Origin: Armigeres subalbatus
Taxonomy: Eukaryota; Arthropoda; Insecta; Diptera; Culicidae
DNA: 64,000 nt
NCBI RefSeq assembly: GCF_024139115.2
Contig: NC_085140.1
Location: forward strand, 456,678,248 to 456,742,247
Direction: 5' to 3'
The translations under genes and the position numbers were made by a program. This document shows positions 12,042 to 22,321 of this stretch, in pieces (the stretch's first letter is position 1; each line of letters opens with the position of its first letter). A model generated the notes under the pieces. The model was given only the letters and a program-made list of their open reading frames with translations. It made no database searches and had not been told where the DNA came from.

Positions 12042-12718
12042 CATTGGCCCATCGAAACGTAGATTAAATCCGTTGTCAATTGATATATCCAACGCAGGAT
12101 GATAGTTCTCAAGTGGCACAACGGCGTCCGGAGCCGGACAGTGCATTCATGCAGTGAATAATCATTGATTAACACCAAGTCGAGCATCTTTGATTAAAAG
12201 TTGGAAATCCTGTTGATTTGGCTGAGTCCAAGAGTCCATCGATTAGTTGGCGACTAGCAGGTGTAGTTGCAGACAAAATCGAATCAGGAAACGTATATCC
12301 ATGATGAGTGGAGAGACCAGACAAGTCCTGGTTTGATGTCTCCAAGCAGAAGAACCACATCCGATGATAAAACCAAAGCAGAGGCAAATTCTGTAGCACC
12401 AAGGTGAAGTTGTATTACACTGCACGCAAAAAAAAGCGTTCATGAATTCGTGAACTAACGAGTTCACGATGTATTTTTCGGAAAAAACAGTCACGGATTC
12501 GGGAAAACAGTCACATTTTCTGGAACGTTCTGGAAAACATGACTGGTGTTCTCGAATCCATGAATTAAGTCACGGTGTATTTTTGCTGGTTTACGAATTC
12601 TGGAACGCTTTTTTGCTTTGCATGTAATCAGGTCGTCGGTCGGGAGGAATGTACGAGGCACCGTTCTCCCAGAAAGTGAGTAAGAGGTGAAGTGATGATA
12701 CGAAAAAAAGTTTTCATC

Positions 12719-15145
12719 TAACTTCATGGAAAAACCCAAAATAATCCAGCGGTGATGGTGCCTTTCTCGTGTACATATTATAAAACAAGAAAATACATAA
12801 GAGTAACAAGAAAAGCTCATAAGAGAGGTAAAAATTGAACTTTAATGAGATAGATTCAGTTATTTCCATCAATTCACATTTATTTGCGTTTATATAATGT
12901 TTAAAAAAAAAAATTGTAGAAAATGTAAAAAAATCAATATTTTTTAATAACTTCGGAACGCAAGAGCCGATTGGGCCAATTTTCAATAGCAAAAAATAAG
13001 GAAGGATTCCGCGTCGAATGCAACTTGTTGCGAGTAAACGGATAATGTGAAGTGCCAAAAAGTTGAGCCTTCCAAATAAACGAAAGATTTAAAAAAATAG
13101 TGCCAAAAAGTATGTCTCACATTTTTTGTACACATACACACATACACATACAGACATCATCTCAATTCGTCGAGCTGAGTCGATTATTTCATTTATTTAG
13201 TTAACATCTAAACAGATAACACTGACACTGAACAATTTGACGCCACAATGCACGGTTCGAGGCCGCATCTCTCCATCCTCGGATACGCCCCACTCTCGCC
13301 AAGTCGTTCTGCACCTGGTCTGCCCATCTTGCTCGCTGCGCTCCACGCCGTCTCGTACCTGCCGGATCGGAAGCGAACACCATCTTTGCAGGGTTGCTGT
13401 CTGGCATTCTTGCAATATGTCCTGCCCATCGTACCCTTCCGGCTTTAGCTACCTTCTGGATACTGGGTTCGCCGTAGAGTTGCGCGAGCTCATGGTTCAT
13501 TCTTCGCCGCCACACACCGTCTTCTTGCACACCGCCAAAGATGGTCCTAAGCACCCGTCTTTCGAATACTCCGAGTGCTTGCAAGTCCTCCTCGAGCATT
13601 GTCCATGTTTCATGTCCGTTTCATGTCCGGTCTTATAAGCGTCTTGTACATGACACATTTGGTGCGGTGGCGAATCTTTTTCGACCGCAGTTTCTTCTGG
13701 AGCCCGTAGTAGGCCCGACTTCCACAGATGATGCGCCTTCGTATTTCACGACTAACGTTGATGTCAGCCGGTAGCAAGGATCCGAGGTAGACGAATTCCT
13801 CGATCACCTCGAAGGTATCCCCGTCTATCGTAACACTGCTTCCCAGGCGGGCCCTGTCGCGCTCGGTTCCGCCCACAAGCATGTACTTTGTCTTTGACGC
13901 ATTCACCACAAGTCCAACTTTTGTTGCTTCACGTTTCAGGCGGGTGTACAGTTCTGCCACCTTTGAAAATGTTCGGCCGACAATGTCCATGTCATCCGCG
14001 AAGCAAATGAATTGACTGGATCTGATCTGGAAAATCGTACCCCGGCTGTTACACCCGGCTCTCCGCATGACACCTTCTAGCGCAATTTTGAACAACAGGC
14101 ACGAAAGTCCATCACCTTGTCTTAGTCCCCGGCGCGATTCGAACGAACTGGAGTGTTCGTCAGAAATTTTCACACAGTTTTGCACACCATCCACCGTTGC
14201 TTTGATCAGTCTGGTAAGCTTCCCAGGGAAGCTGTTCTCGTCCATAATTTTCCATAGCTCTACGCGGTCTATACTGTCGTATGCCGCCTTGAAATCAACG
14301 AACAGATGGTGCGTTGGGACCTGGTATTCACGGCATTTTTGAAGGATTTGCCGTACAGTAAAGATCTGATCCGTTGTCGAGCGGCCGTCAACGAAGCCGG
14401 CTTGATAACTTCCCACGAACTCGTTCACTAATGGTGACAGACGACGGAAGATGATCTGGGATATCACTTTGTAGGCGGCATTAAGAATGGTGATCGCTCG
14501 AAAGTTCTCACACTCCAGTTTGTCGCCTTTCTTGTAGATGGGGCATATAACCCCTTCCTTCCACTCCTCCGGTAGCTGTTCGGTTTTCCAGATTCTGACT
14601 ATCAGTTTGTGCAGGCAAGTAGCCAGCTTTTCCGGGCCCATCTTGATGAGCTCAGCTCCGATACCATCCTTACCAGCTGCTTTATTGGTCTTTAGCTGTT
14701 GAATGGCATCCTTAACTTCCCTCAAGGTGGGGGCTGGTTGGCTTCCATCGTCCGCTGAACTGACGCAGTCATCTCCTCCGCTGCCTCGACTTTCACTGCC
14801 TGTACTCTCAGCGCTATTCAGATGTTCCTCGTAGTGCTGCTTCCACCTTTCGATCACCACACGTTCGTCCGTCAAGATGCTCCCATCCTTATCCCGGCAC
14901 ATTTCGGCTCGCGGCACAAAGCCTTTGCGGGATGCGTTGAGCTTCTGATAGAACTTGCGTGTATCTTGAGAACGGCACAGCTGTTCCATCTCCTCGCACT
15001 CCGCTTCTTCCAAGCGGCGTTTCTTCTCCTGAAGCTGAGTCGATTAGTATATAATACTATGGACCTCCGAGCCTTCTATCAAAAGTTCTGTTCTGGAGCA
15101 ATGCTATAACCTTTACGTACACTTAGTATACGAGAAAGGCAAAAA
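12719..15145 (+). repeat. dispersed repeat X, copy split by an RTE-like LINE
   Basis: The left part (12719-13186) begins with AATCCAGCGGTGATGGTGCC and reaches TCGTCGAGCTGAGTCGATTA. The right part (15033-15145) resumes with AGCTGAGTCGATTAGTATAT and ends ACGAGAAAGGC. Joined, the parts match the copy at 228-740, proving that the intervening LINE came later. Confidence 0.85.
13187..15032 (-). pseudogene. 5'-truncated RTE-like LINE: reverse transcriptase and C-terminal region
   Basis: The minus-strand open frame 15013-13610 (467 residues) starts in the endonuclease-RT linker. It carries RT motifs in order: CPIYKKGDKLECENFR (about 160), FVDFKAAYDS (motif A, about 240), GLRQGDGLSCLLF, FADDMDI (active site, about 335) and VNASKTKYM. 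Near 13605-13640 an 11-bp duplication (gacatgaaacg) plus loss of about four codons shifts the frame. The conserved C-terminal part (WAGHIARMPDSNPAKMV, then RRRGAQRARW) continues at 13599-13201 in another frame. The element then ends in an AT-rich TAAATAAATGAAAT tail. A 14-bp target duplication (AGCTGAGTCGATTA) flanks it at 13173-13186 and 15033-15046. The endonuclease is missing, as in ordinary 5' truncation. The product would polymerise cDNA at the target site; this copy is dead. RTE is the best clade match from recalled motifs, not from a search. Confidence 0.9.
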
Positions 15146-15150
15146 ATGAT

Positions 15151-16031
15151 GGATGAAAAATGCCTCTCACCATAAACAACGTAAAAAATTACTAGCCTAA
15201 TATTTCCAACAGACCTTAGTAAAAATTTAGAAAAAGTTGAGTTTTGTATTACAATCAACAGCTTTCATACTGATAAGAAAATTATTTTGAGCTTTTTAGT
15301 GGAATGTTTTCACCTGTCATAAGACGAGTTTAAACAATCCCATTGAATTCCACCACTTAATTGTATCCTGACAGATACGTATTTCGACCTCAACAGTAAG
15401 GCCGTCTTCAGTGTCTTGTACTTGTACTTGACTTGAGTCGAGTCAAGTACAAGACACTGAAGACGGCCTTACTGTTGAGGTCGAAATACGTATCTGTCAG
15501 GATACAATTAAGTGGTGGAATTCAATGGGATTGTTTAAACTCGTCTTATGACAGGAGCTTTCATACTGCTTATATCTGTTGAAAAGACCTTTTTGGATTT
15601 TTTTACAGATTCAATAAATCTTCATGAATTTGGTCAAAAATTTGCCTGGAGACTTTATTCATGATGTTAACTGAAATGGATGGGGTGGCACTTTGAATCT
15701 GTAAAACTTTCAAAATGGTAAACAGATCCAATCAATATGAAATCTGTTAATAGCAGCTAAAAATTGGCTTTTTCAATTTTTACTGAGGTCTGTTGGAAAT
15801 ATAAAGGCTCAAGGAAAGTTGGGCAGAGAAAACAGCTTTCTGAATGATTCACACCAGCGGTGTGACGTCTGTCTCTTTCCGTCCTTCGGAAAATTGTGAT
15901 TGTATTAGTGCAATACCAGGCAATAGCACAAACACTCATTCAAAAAATACGGATCTCTGTAGTGGTGTGTTGCCAACCTTCATTCCCCCTTAAGCGATGA
16001 ATATTTTAACGTTGTTTATGGTGAGGGGCAT
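15151..16031. mobile_element. inverted-repeat element with later insertions
   Basis: ATGCCTCTCACCATAAACAA (15151) pairs with TTGTTTATGGTGAGGGGCAT (to 16031). Inside, the left TATTTCCAACAGACCTTAG pairs with CTGAGGTCTGTTGGAAATA near 15785. The palindromic element 15273-15555 lies in the middle, and about 190 bp (15817-16004) separates the two parts of the right arm. No transposase recognised. Confidence 0.65.
15273..15555. mobile_element. repeat Y inverted dimer with 13-bp target duplication
   Basis: AGCTTTCATACTG occurs at 15260-15272 and 15556-15568, directly outside the element. Within it, 15313-15555 is an almost perfect palindrome: arms of 110-118 bp, differing mainly by a 6-bp gtactt repeat, around TGAGTCG near 15437. 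The left copy continues outward into AGCTTTTTAGTGGAATG, whereas the right copy stops at TATGACAGG. The single-copy orientation is seen at 33890-33970. Confidence 0.8.
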
Positions 16032-16419
16032 ACTTTTGAAAATGATGAACACATCCAAAACTTATCTGTTACTTACCCATGTCGTTTTGTAAAATTGAGC
16101 TAGATTCTCCCTATGCCATTTGGTTATCAATTATGAAGAATGAAATCAGTAGTGATTCAGTTTCATTTAAAATTCCCAATGAAAAAAAAGAAATAATGAA
16201 AAAAACTTCTCGTATTTGTTAGAGAATGTTTCGAAATCCTTATAATTTCTCGAATTTTTGTTGACGCCCTAAAATTTTATTTTAGAGCAAAAAAAAACGA
16301 GGGGATTGGACAAAATTCTTTTTATATATTTGTATCAACCTTGTTTGACTCTCAAAATATTAAACAAAAATAATTTTCTACTATTCTAAACTATTTTACT
16401 AATTAAAAAGGTAGTTCCC
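16032..16419. other. AT-rich spacer
   Basis: No gene or repeat recognised. Confidence 0.3.
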
Positions 16420-17160
16420 GGAGAAACTCCTGGGTGAATTCCAGGAGGGATTTCTGGAAAAATCATGGAGGAATTCCTGGATAAATTTCCGTAGGAATTT
16501 ATGAGTGAATTACCGGCAGAACACCTGGAGGAACTCCAGGTGGGATTCTCCGAGAAACTATAGGAAGAACATCACGAGGATTTCTTGGATGATCACCAGA
16601 TGGTGGTAGACAGGACATATTCCTCCGGAAGTTCCTCTAGAAATTCCTCCGGGAGTTTCTCTAGAAATTCCTCCAGGAATTCCTTCGGAAGTTCCCTTAG
16701 GAATACCTCCGAAAGTTCCTCCAGGAATAGTTTTGGAAGTCCCTCCAGGCATTCATCCGGTAGTTCCACCAGAAATTCTTCCGAAGTACCTCCAGGAACT
16801 CCTCTGTAAGTTCCTTCAGGAATTCCTCCCGAAGCTGCTCCGGAACTTCCTCCAGGAATTTCTCCGGAAGCTCCTTTAGAAATTCCTCCGGAAGATCCTT
16901 CAGGAATTTCTCCGGGAGTTTCCTAGGAGTTCCATCAGAAATTTCTCCAGGCGTTCCTTCAATAATTCCTCCAGAAATTCCTCCTGGTTCCTCCAGGAAT
17001 TTTCTTTGAAAGTTCCTCCAGGAATTATTCTGCAAGTTCCTCCAGGAATTCCTCTGAAAGTTCCTGCAGGAACTCCTCTGTAAGTTCCTCCAGGAATTCC
17101 TCCAGGAATTCCTCTGGAAGTCTTCCAGGAATTCCTCTGGAAGTTCCTCCAGGAATCTTA
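16420..17160. repeat. 'ggaattcctcc' minisatellite, left block
   Basis: Degenerate units of about 12-24 bp such as TTCCTCCAGGAATTCCTC. The word GGAATTCC is palindromic. The open frames 17035-16697 and 17273-17025 on the minus strand (EEFLEELPEE-like) are by-products. A more decayed block of the same type lies at 19505-19790, beyond the DNA transposon. Confidence 0.75.
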
Positions 17161-17199
17161 AATGGAGACAGCGGCACTGAATCCGTTTCAGCTGCAGTA

Positions 17200-19461
17200 T
17201 GTGACGAACTTCGCGCCATCTCGACCAGCGATTGGCAGCAACATCTCAGAATCGAATGAAACTTGGTGGGCATAAAGATATAGTATTTCTAAGGCATTCT
17301 GCATACTTAGTTTTTCAAAAATTGTCAAGAGTAACATTTGATGAGGGCCTATTTTTTTTAAAATCGATGTGACTCTAAAATGACAAGACCTATAAAAAAG
17401 TCTTGTATGGCGGACTGTCGTGAAATTCCCTGAAGTTTTTTGAAAAAATATCCAAAAAATAAAAAACCAATTTCTACACTGAAAAAAACTAGTTTTACAA
17501 ATTAAAATCGATATTACAAAAAAAACTCATCTCAGAAATCGATGAAATTTTTCCTTCAGATAGGTATTTTAATTAACTAACTTTTCTAGGAATGATAATC
17601 CTGTGACATATTCAAGGAAAAAAAGTTTTTCTAACAAAAACTTTTTTCATGTCCATATTGAGTGAAAATTTATCAGCGTGTTCTATGCCTACAGCGCTAA
17701 ATATAGGTTCAGCAGCCTATCATAAACCAACGACACATTTTGGACGTATAAAATTTTGTTAAGGAAGCAATTTAGCATAATCTAACATTAATGTGGACCA
17801 ACATTTGAAAAGGGCGTATTTCTTATATCAATGTTACACACAAATGACCAGATTTACAAAATTGTGATGTTTGATGGTCTATTGTAAGTTTGTCTGAACT
17901 GTAAAATCTGAAACATAAAAGAGTGTTTCGTTCACCGAGATAATTAATCAATGAATGTAAAGATTAAAATTGGTTTAGCAACAAAAAAATGGAGTTCGAT
18001 TTTTCTATCAGATGAACATTTTAATTCCAAACGATGAAGCTCGGTTGATAATTTCATTAGGGGGATTTCGGTTGAACGCACATTCAAAGAATAATAACTT
18101 TTCACATTTTTTTTTATTTTCTCTCCAATTTTATTTATACTCATTAATTTGTAAATTTACTCGAACAATTTGAAAACTTTTGGGTCTTCATCTGAGTTGG
18201 AATATTTTTTAGCCAGAATTTTAATATGAGCGATTTACCAAAAATGAAACTTTTGTGTGGCAGTTATAGTTTTTGCTTTTTTGAAAATTTCATCAAACTT
18301 TTCTGCCATTGTAGAGTATTGCTCATTCGATATATAACAGAAATGTAATTTAGTGATATTTTTGTGTGATTGTGTAACTGCCCATTCGTACAACTCCCGA
18401 GGAGTCTTAATATTATTTTCATAATCTTTTCAAGACTTGCTCGTTTTGCCATTGGTTTGAGAGTGCCACCAATAGCTTCGCAAGGACCTTTTCCATTCGA
18501 TGTTGCAAAAAAGTGCCATTCTGCTTCTAAGCCATATTTCGAATTGAAATTACACAGACTTGCAAAGTTCTTTTTATTTTCACAATGGGCTGCAGCTCCA
18601 CCAGACACAAAAGTAATTCTTGTAAAATCGATCGAGTGTTTCAAAAAGTCAAGTAATTTTGAAATGAATAAGTGAACAGCTTTTGTGTCATGGGTCATTA
18701 CTTCTGATTAATAAAGCGAACGTTTTCTAATTTACCGAATCAATGTATTGTTGCCTGGGAATTATTCCAACCCTGAGCAGCATTTTGTATAATGAATGAA
18801 TAATTTTCAGAGAAATCCAACAGTACACTTTGACCTAAAGTACTCTTTTTGTTTTTCAAAACAGTTTATTGCTGTTTGCAAATAATGTGATGAGTTAAAA
18901 GTTTATCAATTTTTTCAATAAAATACTATACAAAAGCTGCTGAACCTATATTTGGCGCTGTAGGCATAAAACACGCTGATAAATTTTCACACAATATGAA
19001 TATGGAAAAAGTTTTTGTTAGAAAAACTTGTTTTCCTTAAATATGTCACAGGAACATTATTCCCAGAAAAGTTAGATAATTGAATTACCCATCTGCAGAA
19101 AAAAAATCATCAATTTCTGTTTTTTTTTTGTAATATCGATTTTAATCTTAAAAACTATTTTTTTTCAGTGTACAAAACGGTTTTTTATTTTCTGGATATT
19201 TTTCCAAAAAACTTCAGGGAATTTCACGACAGTCCGCCATACAACACTTTTTTGTAGGTCTTGTCATTTTATAGTTACTTCGATTTTTAAAAAATCAATG
19301 AAAAAAATTAGGCCCTCATCAAATGTTACTCTTGACAATTTTTGAAAAACTAAGTATGCAGAGTGGCTTAGAAATACCATATCTTTATGCCCACCAAGTT
19401 TCATTCGAATCTGAGATGATGCTGCCAGCCCCATAGAAGGGTTGGCGCGAAATTCGTCTAT
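17200..19461 (-). mobile_element. 2.2-kb DNA transposon with about 520-bp inverted repeats
   Basis: The left arm (17200-17716) and right arm (18936-19461) are inverted copies. Outer ends are near GACGAACTTCGCGCC and GGCGCGAAATTCGTC; inner ends are GGTTCAGCAGC and GCTGCTGAACC. The 1.2-kb centre carries a broken transposase-like reading frame on the minus strand (18790-18264). Blocks of the 'ggaattcctcc' minisatellite lie on both sides. The exact termini and target duplication could not be fixed by eye. Words shared with 2515-3540 make that element a smaller relative. Confidence 0.8.
18264..18790 (-). pseudogene. transposase-like remnant
   Basis: The clean open part (18698-18264, 144 residues) contains GGAAAHCENKKNFASLCNF, then YGLEAEWHFFATSNGKGPCE and AIGGTLKPMAKRASL. 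Just upstream, in another frame and across stops, QGWNNSQATIH can be read (about 18770-18735). I recall this order (WNN-QATLHPF, FSDGA--K-KNF-NLC, AEWHFFATSHGK--CDGIGGT-KR) from uncharacterised proteins repeated in insect and cnidarian genomes. The expected Asp of S-D-G-A is Gly here. Lying between long inverted repeats, it is most likely the element's own transposase, now dead. Superfamily not assigned. Confidence 0.65.
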
Positions 19462-19504
19462 TTGATTGTGTCTCGGACCAGGTGCTCTGGTGGTCACTCA
19501 CTTA

Positions 19505-19790
19505 TCGTTTCTCGAGGAAGTTTCAATGAATTTACCGACAAGATTCCAATAATTTCTCTAGAGATCTGAAAAGAATTTCCTGAGGAAGTTCCAAAGAAAA
19601 TTCTGTATTTCCCGTAAATATTCCGAAGCATTCCCGGGGAAACTCTCACAAAATTCGCGAGGAAATTCCCAATGAAAGTTCTGAAAAACTTCCTGATAAA
19701 TTCCAAAGATTTCCCGAGAAAGTTGCGAAGAATTGCTCAAAACTATTTTGCAAAATATCTTAAGGAAATTTCTTAGTATTTCCTTAAAAT
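19505..19790. repeat. 'ggaattcctcc' minisatellite, right decayed block
   Basis: Words such as TTTCCTGAGGAAGTTCC and GCGAGGAAATTCCC repeat loosely. Read with 16420-17160 this suggests one array opened by the transposon between them. Confidence 0.5.
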
Positions 19791-19879
19791 AACTCGGAAA
19801 AATACTTAGAATAATGAGAAACCAATTAAGAACTAACAATTTATTCACTAGTTCAGTTTATTCATTCATTTATTTAGAC

Positions 19880-20390
19880 TGCCCTTCCAGCTTTCGCTAC
19901 CTTCAGGATACTGAGGCCTCATTGCGCATCTCCTTTCGATAGCTCTTTCGTATGACAGTTTGCATGGTTTGTTCGTTTCGAGTTTAGGTGCGCAATGCCA
20001 CCCCTGGGTTCGCCGTAGAGTTTAGCGAGCTCGTGGTCCATCCTTCGCCGCCACACACCGTCCTCTTGCACATCGCCAAAGATGGTCCTAAGCGAATTGC
20101 AAGTCCTCTCCGAGCGTGGTTTAAGTTTCATGTCCGTATGAGCGTTCTGTACATGGTACACTTGGTGCGGGCGTGAATCTTTTTTTACCACAGTTCTTCT
20201 GGTGCCCCTTCGTATTTTACGACTGACATTATTATCAGCCGTTAGCAAGGGTCCAAGGTAGACGAATCCATTGCCCACCTCTAAAATATCCCCTTATTTC
20301 GTAATATTGCATCCCAGGCGGACCCTGACAGGCTCGGTTCCGCCCACTAGCAACTGGAACACCCCATAGGTCGTTTTGATTCCTGTCTAT
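19880..20390 (-). pseudogene. RTE-like LINE 3' fragment
   Basis: On the minus strand the pieces read from near GGTEP (about 20340), through FVYLGPLLTADNNVSRKIRR (about 20265-20206), to TIFGDVQEDGVWRRRMDHEL and AKLYGEP (about 20090-20010). They match the C-terminal half of the LINE at 13187-15032 but carry frameshifts and lack the WAGH block. No RT core. Confidence 0.7.
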
Positions 20391-21175
20391 CTTCCTGATT
20401 TTTCGTCCAGAACAAATCTCGATAAATTTTACCCTATTGTCTACCAATAATTGGTCAAAGATTCATAAGGCGCTTTTAATGAATTACGATAGTCCAATTC
20501 GCTGAGTGTACTTTTTCTGGAAATTAAAGAAGGGATCATGTGTTGGCACAAACGGAAACACACTGTAGTGTATATTTTGAAATAAAATTTAATTCGAATT
20601 ACCCACAGTATGCAAAATTTTGCAAATAACTTCCTGCCATGATAGCCTCATCAAATGTCATGTCCTTTTCATTATTTCTAATATTGCTATTTAGCTCCCA
20701 CGTTTATTTTATTCGAGTCGCACGTCAAACATATGCAAGACAATAAATTCATCCGTACAGGGCAGTACAAACACGTAGAGCATATTAGAATGTGACTTCC
20801 CTGGCATACCTTCCTGTATCTTCCATCACGTTTACCGGCTCAAAATTCGCAACTGTGGCTCAACCATAGTGCTGGCACACGAATACCCCCAAGCAACCGC
20901 ACGTTCGGGGTGATTACACAAACCATAAATCTTGAAGGAACGTTTGACCACGTCCCAGCGAAAGAACAATCTTGGGACTTCCTCCCCGGTGCGGTTTATC
21001 GTCGGCGATGTGCCAGAGCAGGAAGCAAGTTATACCACAGATAAATGTTGACAATCCACCCTCGCAATATTTATCTACTGAAGCGAGAAACACGCGCACC
21101 CAAACTGATACAGACACACACTTTCGGGAAGGACGTGCCGAAAGAACCCTCTCAATTGGATTTGCGTTCTGTTGT
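20391..21175. other. no gene recognised; downstream flank of the MORN3-like gene
   Basis: Non-repetitive to the eye, with open frames on both strands around 20914-21233 that have no family features. Confidence 0.35.
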
Positions 21176-21193
21176 CTGTTTGCTTTGGGGAAA

Positions 21194-21199
21194 TTTATT
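21194..21199 (-). terminator. poly(A) signal of the MORN3-like gene
   Basis: AATAAA on the minus strand 40 bases beyond the inferred stop codon at 21239-21241, a normal place for a cleavage signal. Confidence 0.7.
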
Positions 21200-21238
21200 C
21201 ATAAATATACTTGAAAGCTATTCCTCTGCCTAGGAGCT

Positions 21239-22045
21239 TCAAACTGCGAAAGATTTTGAATATTCTTCCATCCAATTTCGGTAAACTTCGGGGAAATTTG
21301 CAAGTTTGATCTGAAACAGAAATAGCTAGAAGTTAACTGGAAATCTTTAAATGGGCTTTCACGAACCTCCGGAATGGGGTAGAATGTTGGTTGAATGACT
21401 TGATTTCTGTTCCAGTCTTCAATTTCGCCGGTTTTAAAAACGCCGTCGATCCAGAAACCTCTTTGAATCTGTCCCGTTTTCGAGTGAATGAAGACGCCTT
21501 CTCCGTGTTTCATTCCGCTGCGGAACTGACCGCAATATCGATTCCCTCCAATTTCGAGAAAGACCCCTAAACCGTCAAAGCGATCGCCCGACCATTCTCC
21601 CATGTAGAAGTCTCCGGTGTCGAACCACATAAATCCATATCCGCTGCGGTTGTCCTGATGCCAGTAGCCCAGATACTTGCCATGCTCGTAATATTTCACT
21701 CCGAGACCGTGCTTTTTTCCACCCTCCCAGTCCCCGGCATAAATTTTGGCATACAGCTCCGTATCCTTCAGCTTTCGATAGAGCACCCCGTACCCGTGTC
21801 TGCCGAGGTAGAACAATTCATCAATTTTGTTTACATCACACAGAAGGGTAAACAAACCTTAAACCGCACCGCCATTGGCCCTCGTACAGCAAACCGTTCG
21901 ACTGAGATTGCTTACCGAGACCGGATTTGCGATTCGACGCGTCAACCTGCCCTCGATAATGGCTGGAGCGTGTGAAAAACGAGCAAAGCCCTGGCGCAGA
22001 AGACATGTCACCGCGGTGAGTCAAATGTGGGTCCCGGGGTGTCAA
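21239..22045 (-). CDS. MORN3: MORN repeat-containing protein 3-like, three exons
   Basis: Exons 22045-21858, 21799-21367 and 21310-21239 give about 230 residues; vertebrate MORN3 is about 240. Intron 1 (58 bp) runs from GTTTGTTTACC to CTCGGCAG. Intron 2 (56 bp) runs from GTTCGTGAAAG to TTCTGTTTCAG; its donor is weak, but splicing there keeps frame and yields PIPEIKLANFPEVYRNW, close to the vertebrate PIPE(V)K tail, before a TGA. Six MORN repeats lie at about residues 54-67, 83-96, 105-118, 128-141, 151-164 and 174-188 (YEGQWRCGLRHGYG, YMGEWSGDRFDGLG and so on). MORN repeats form beta-hairpin ladders. MORN3 is known as a sperm/ciliary axoneme-associated protein, and that role here is inferred from homology. 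The start is uncertain: ATG at 22045 or, 13 codons in, at 22006. Unspliced, the long frame 21855-21199 reads through both introns and gives false ends. Confidence 0.9.
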
Positions 22046-22102
22046 TCACTGTCAATCGGGGCCCTTACAGGTTTCTTGGTTGCTTCGATGATGTCCTGAA
22101 CC

Positions 22103-22321
22103 CACGGCATACAAAAAACAAGGCAGGCTCATCACGTATGTAAACATTCAGTTTGAATGTAAACATGTGACGTCACTGCTATCTCTGCACAAGTTGGACC
22201 GAGACGATGCTCTACGGTCGCAGCATGCTTACTTTTGTACTCCAACATGTGGCGATAAAATATGCGTCACATTCGAAGTGTCATTTTTCTAACGAGCCTA
22301 CCTTGTTTTCTGTATACCGTG
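22103..22321. mobile_element. MITE in the MORN3-like 5' flank, 9-10 bp target duplication
   Basis: Ends CACGGCATACAAAAAACAAG and the inverted CTTGTTTTCTGTATACCGTG pair with few mismatches. TCCTGAACC (or GTCCTGAACC) is repeated exactly outside both ends (22094-22102 and 22322-22330). A 9-bp duplication would suit a Mutator-like MITE. The element lies about 60 bp upstream of the first candidate ATG. Confidence 0.8.
22139..22175. promoter_or_regulatory. CRE palindrome and two forkhead-type motifs
   Basis: TGTAAACA occurs at 22139-22146 and 22158-22165, and TGACGTCA at 22168-22175. These equal the forkhead and CREB/ATF consensus sites. They lie inside the MITE and 100-140 bp upstream of the MORN3-like start codon. 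Function is inference only. Confidence 0.4.

Larger units (their letters stand above)
10130..12420 (-). pseudogene. decayed Jockey/CR1-like LINE: endonuclease end, linker, RT
   Basis: Read from high to low coordinates the pieces are in LINE order. About 12420-12050 resembles the end of an APE endonuclease. 11962-11603 is an open 119-residue linker with DIESTVERFN and a proline/arginine stretch before TNALLRNLKRVRARALR, typical of Jockey-group elements. About 10860-10621 reads as RT (FPVFKKGDKRDVRNYRG, then PYQHDFFPGRS). 10378-10130 carries VYTDLKSAFDKVNHDLLLAK, RT motif A with its catalytic Asp. Stops and frameshifts separate the blocks, and a SINE at 10333-10620 interrupts the RT just before motif A. 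The catalytic YADD block was not found. Clade naming is from recalled family features. Confidence 0.75.

Noticed and set aside
16697..17273. Glu/Leu-rich coiled-coil-like minus-strand frames
   Set aside because: They come from the 'ggaattcctcc' minisatellite and are not continuous.
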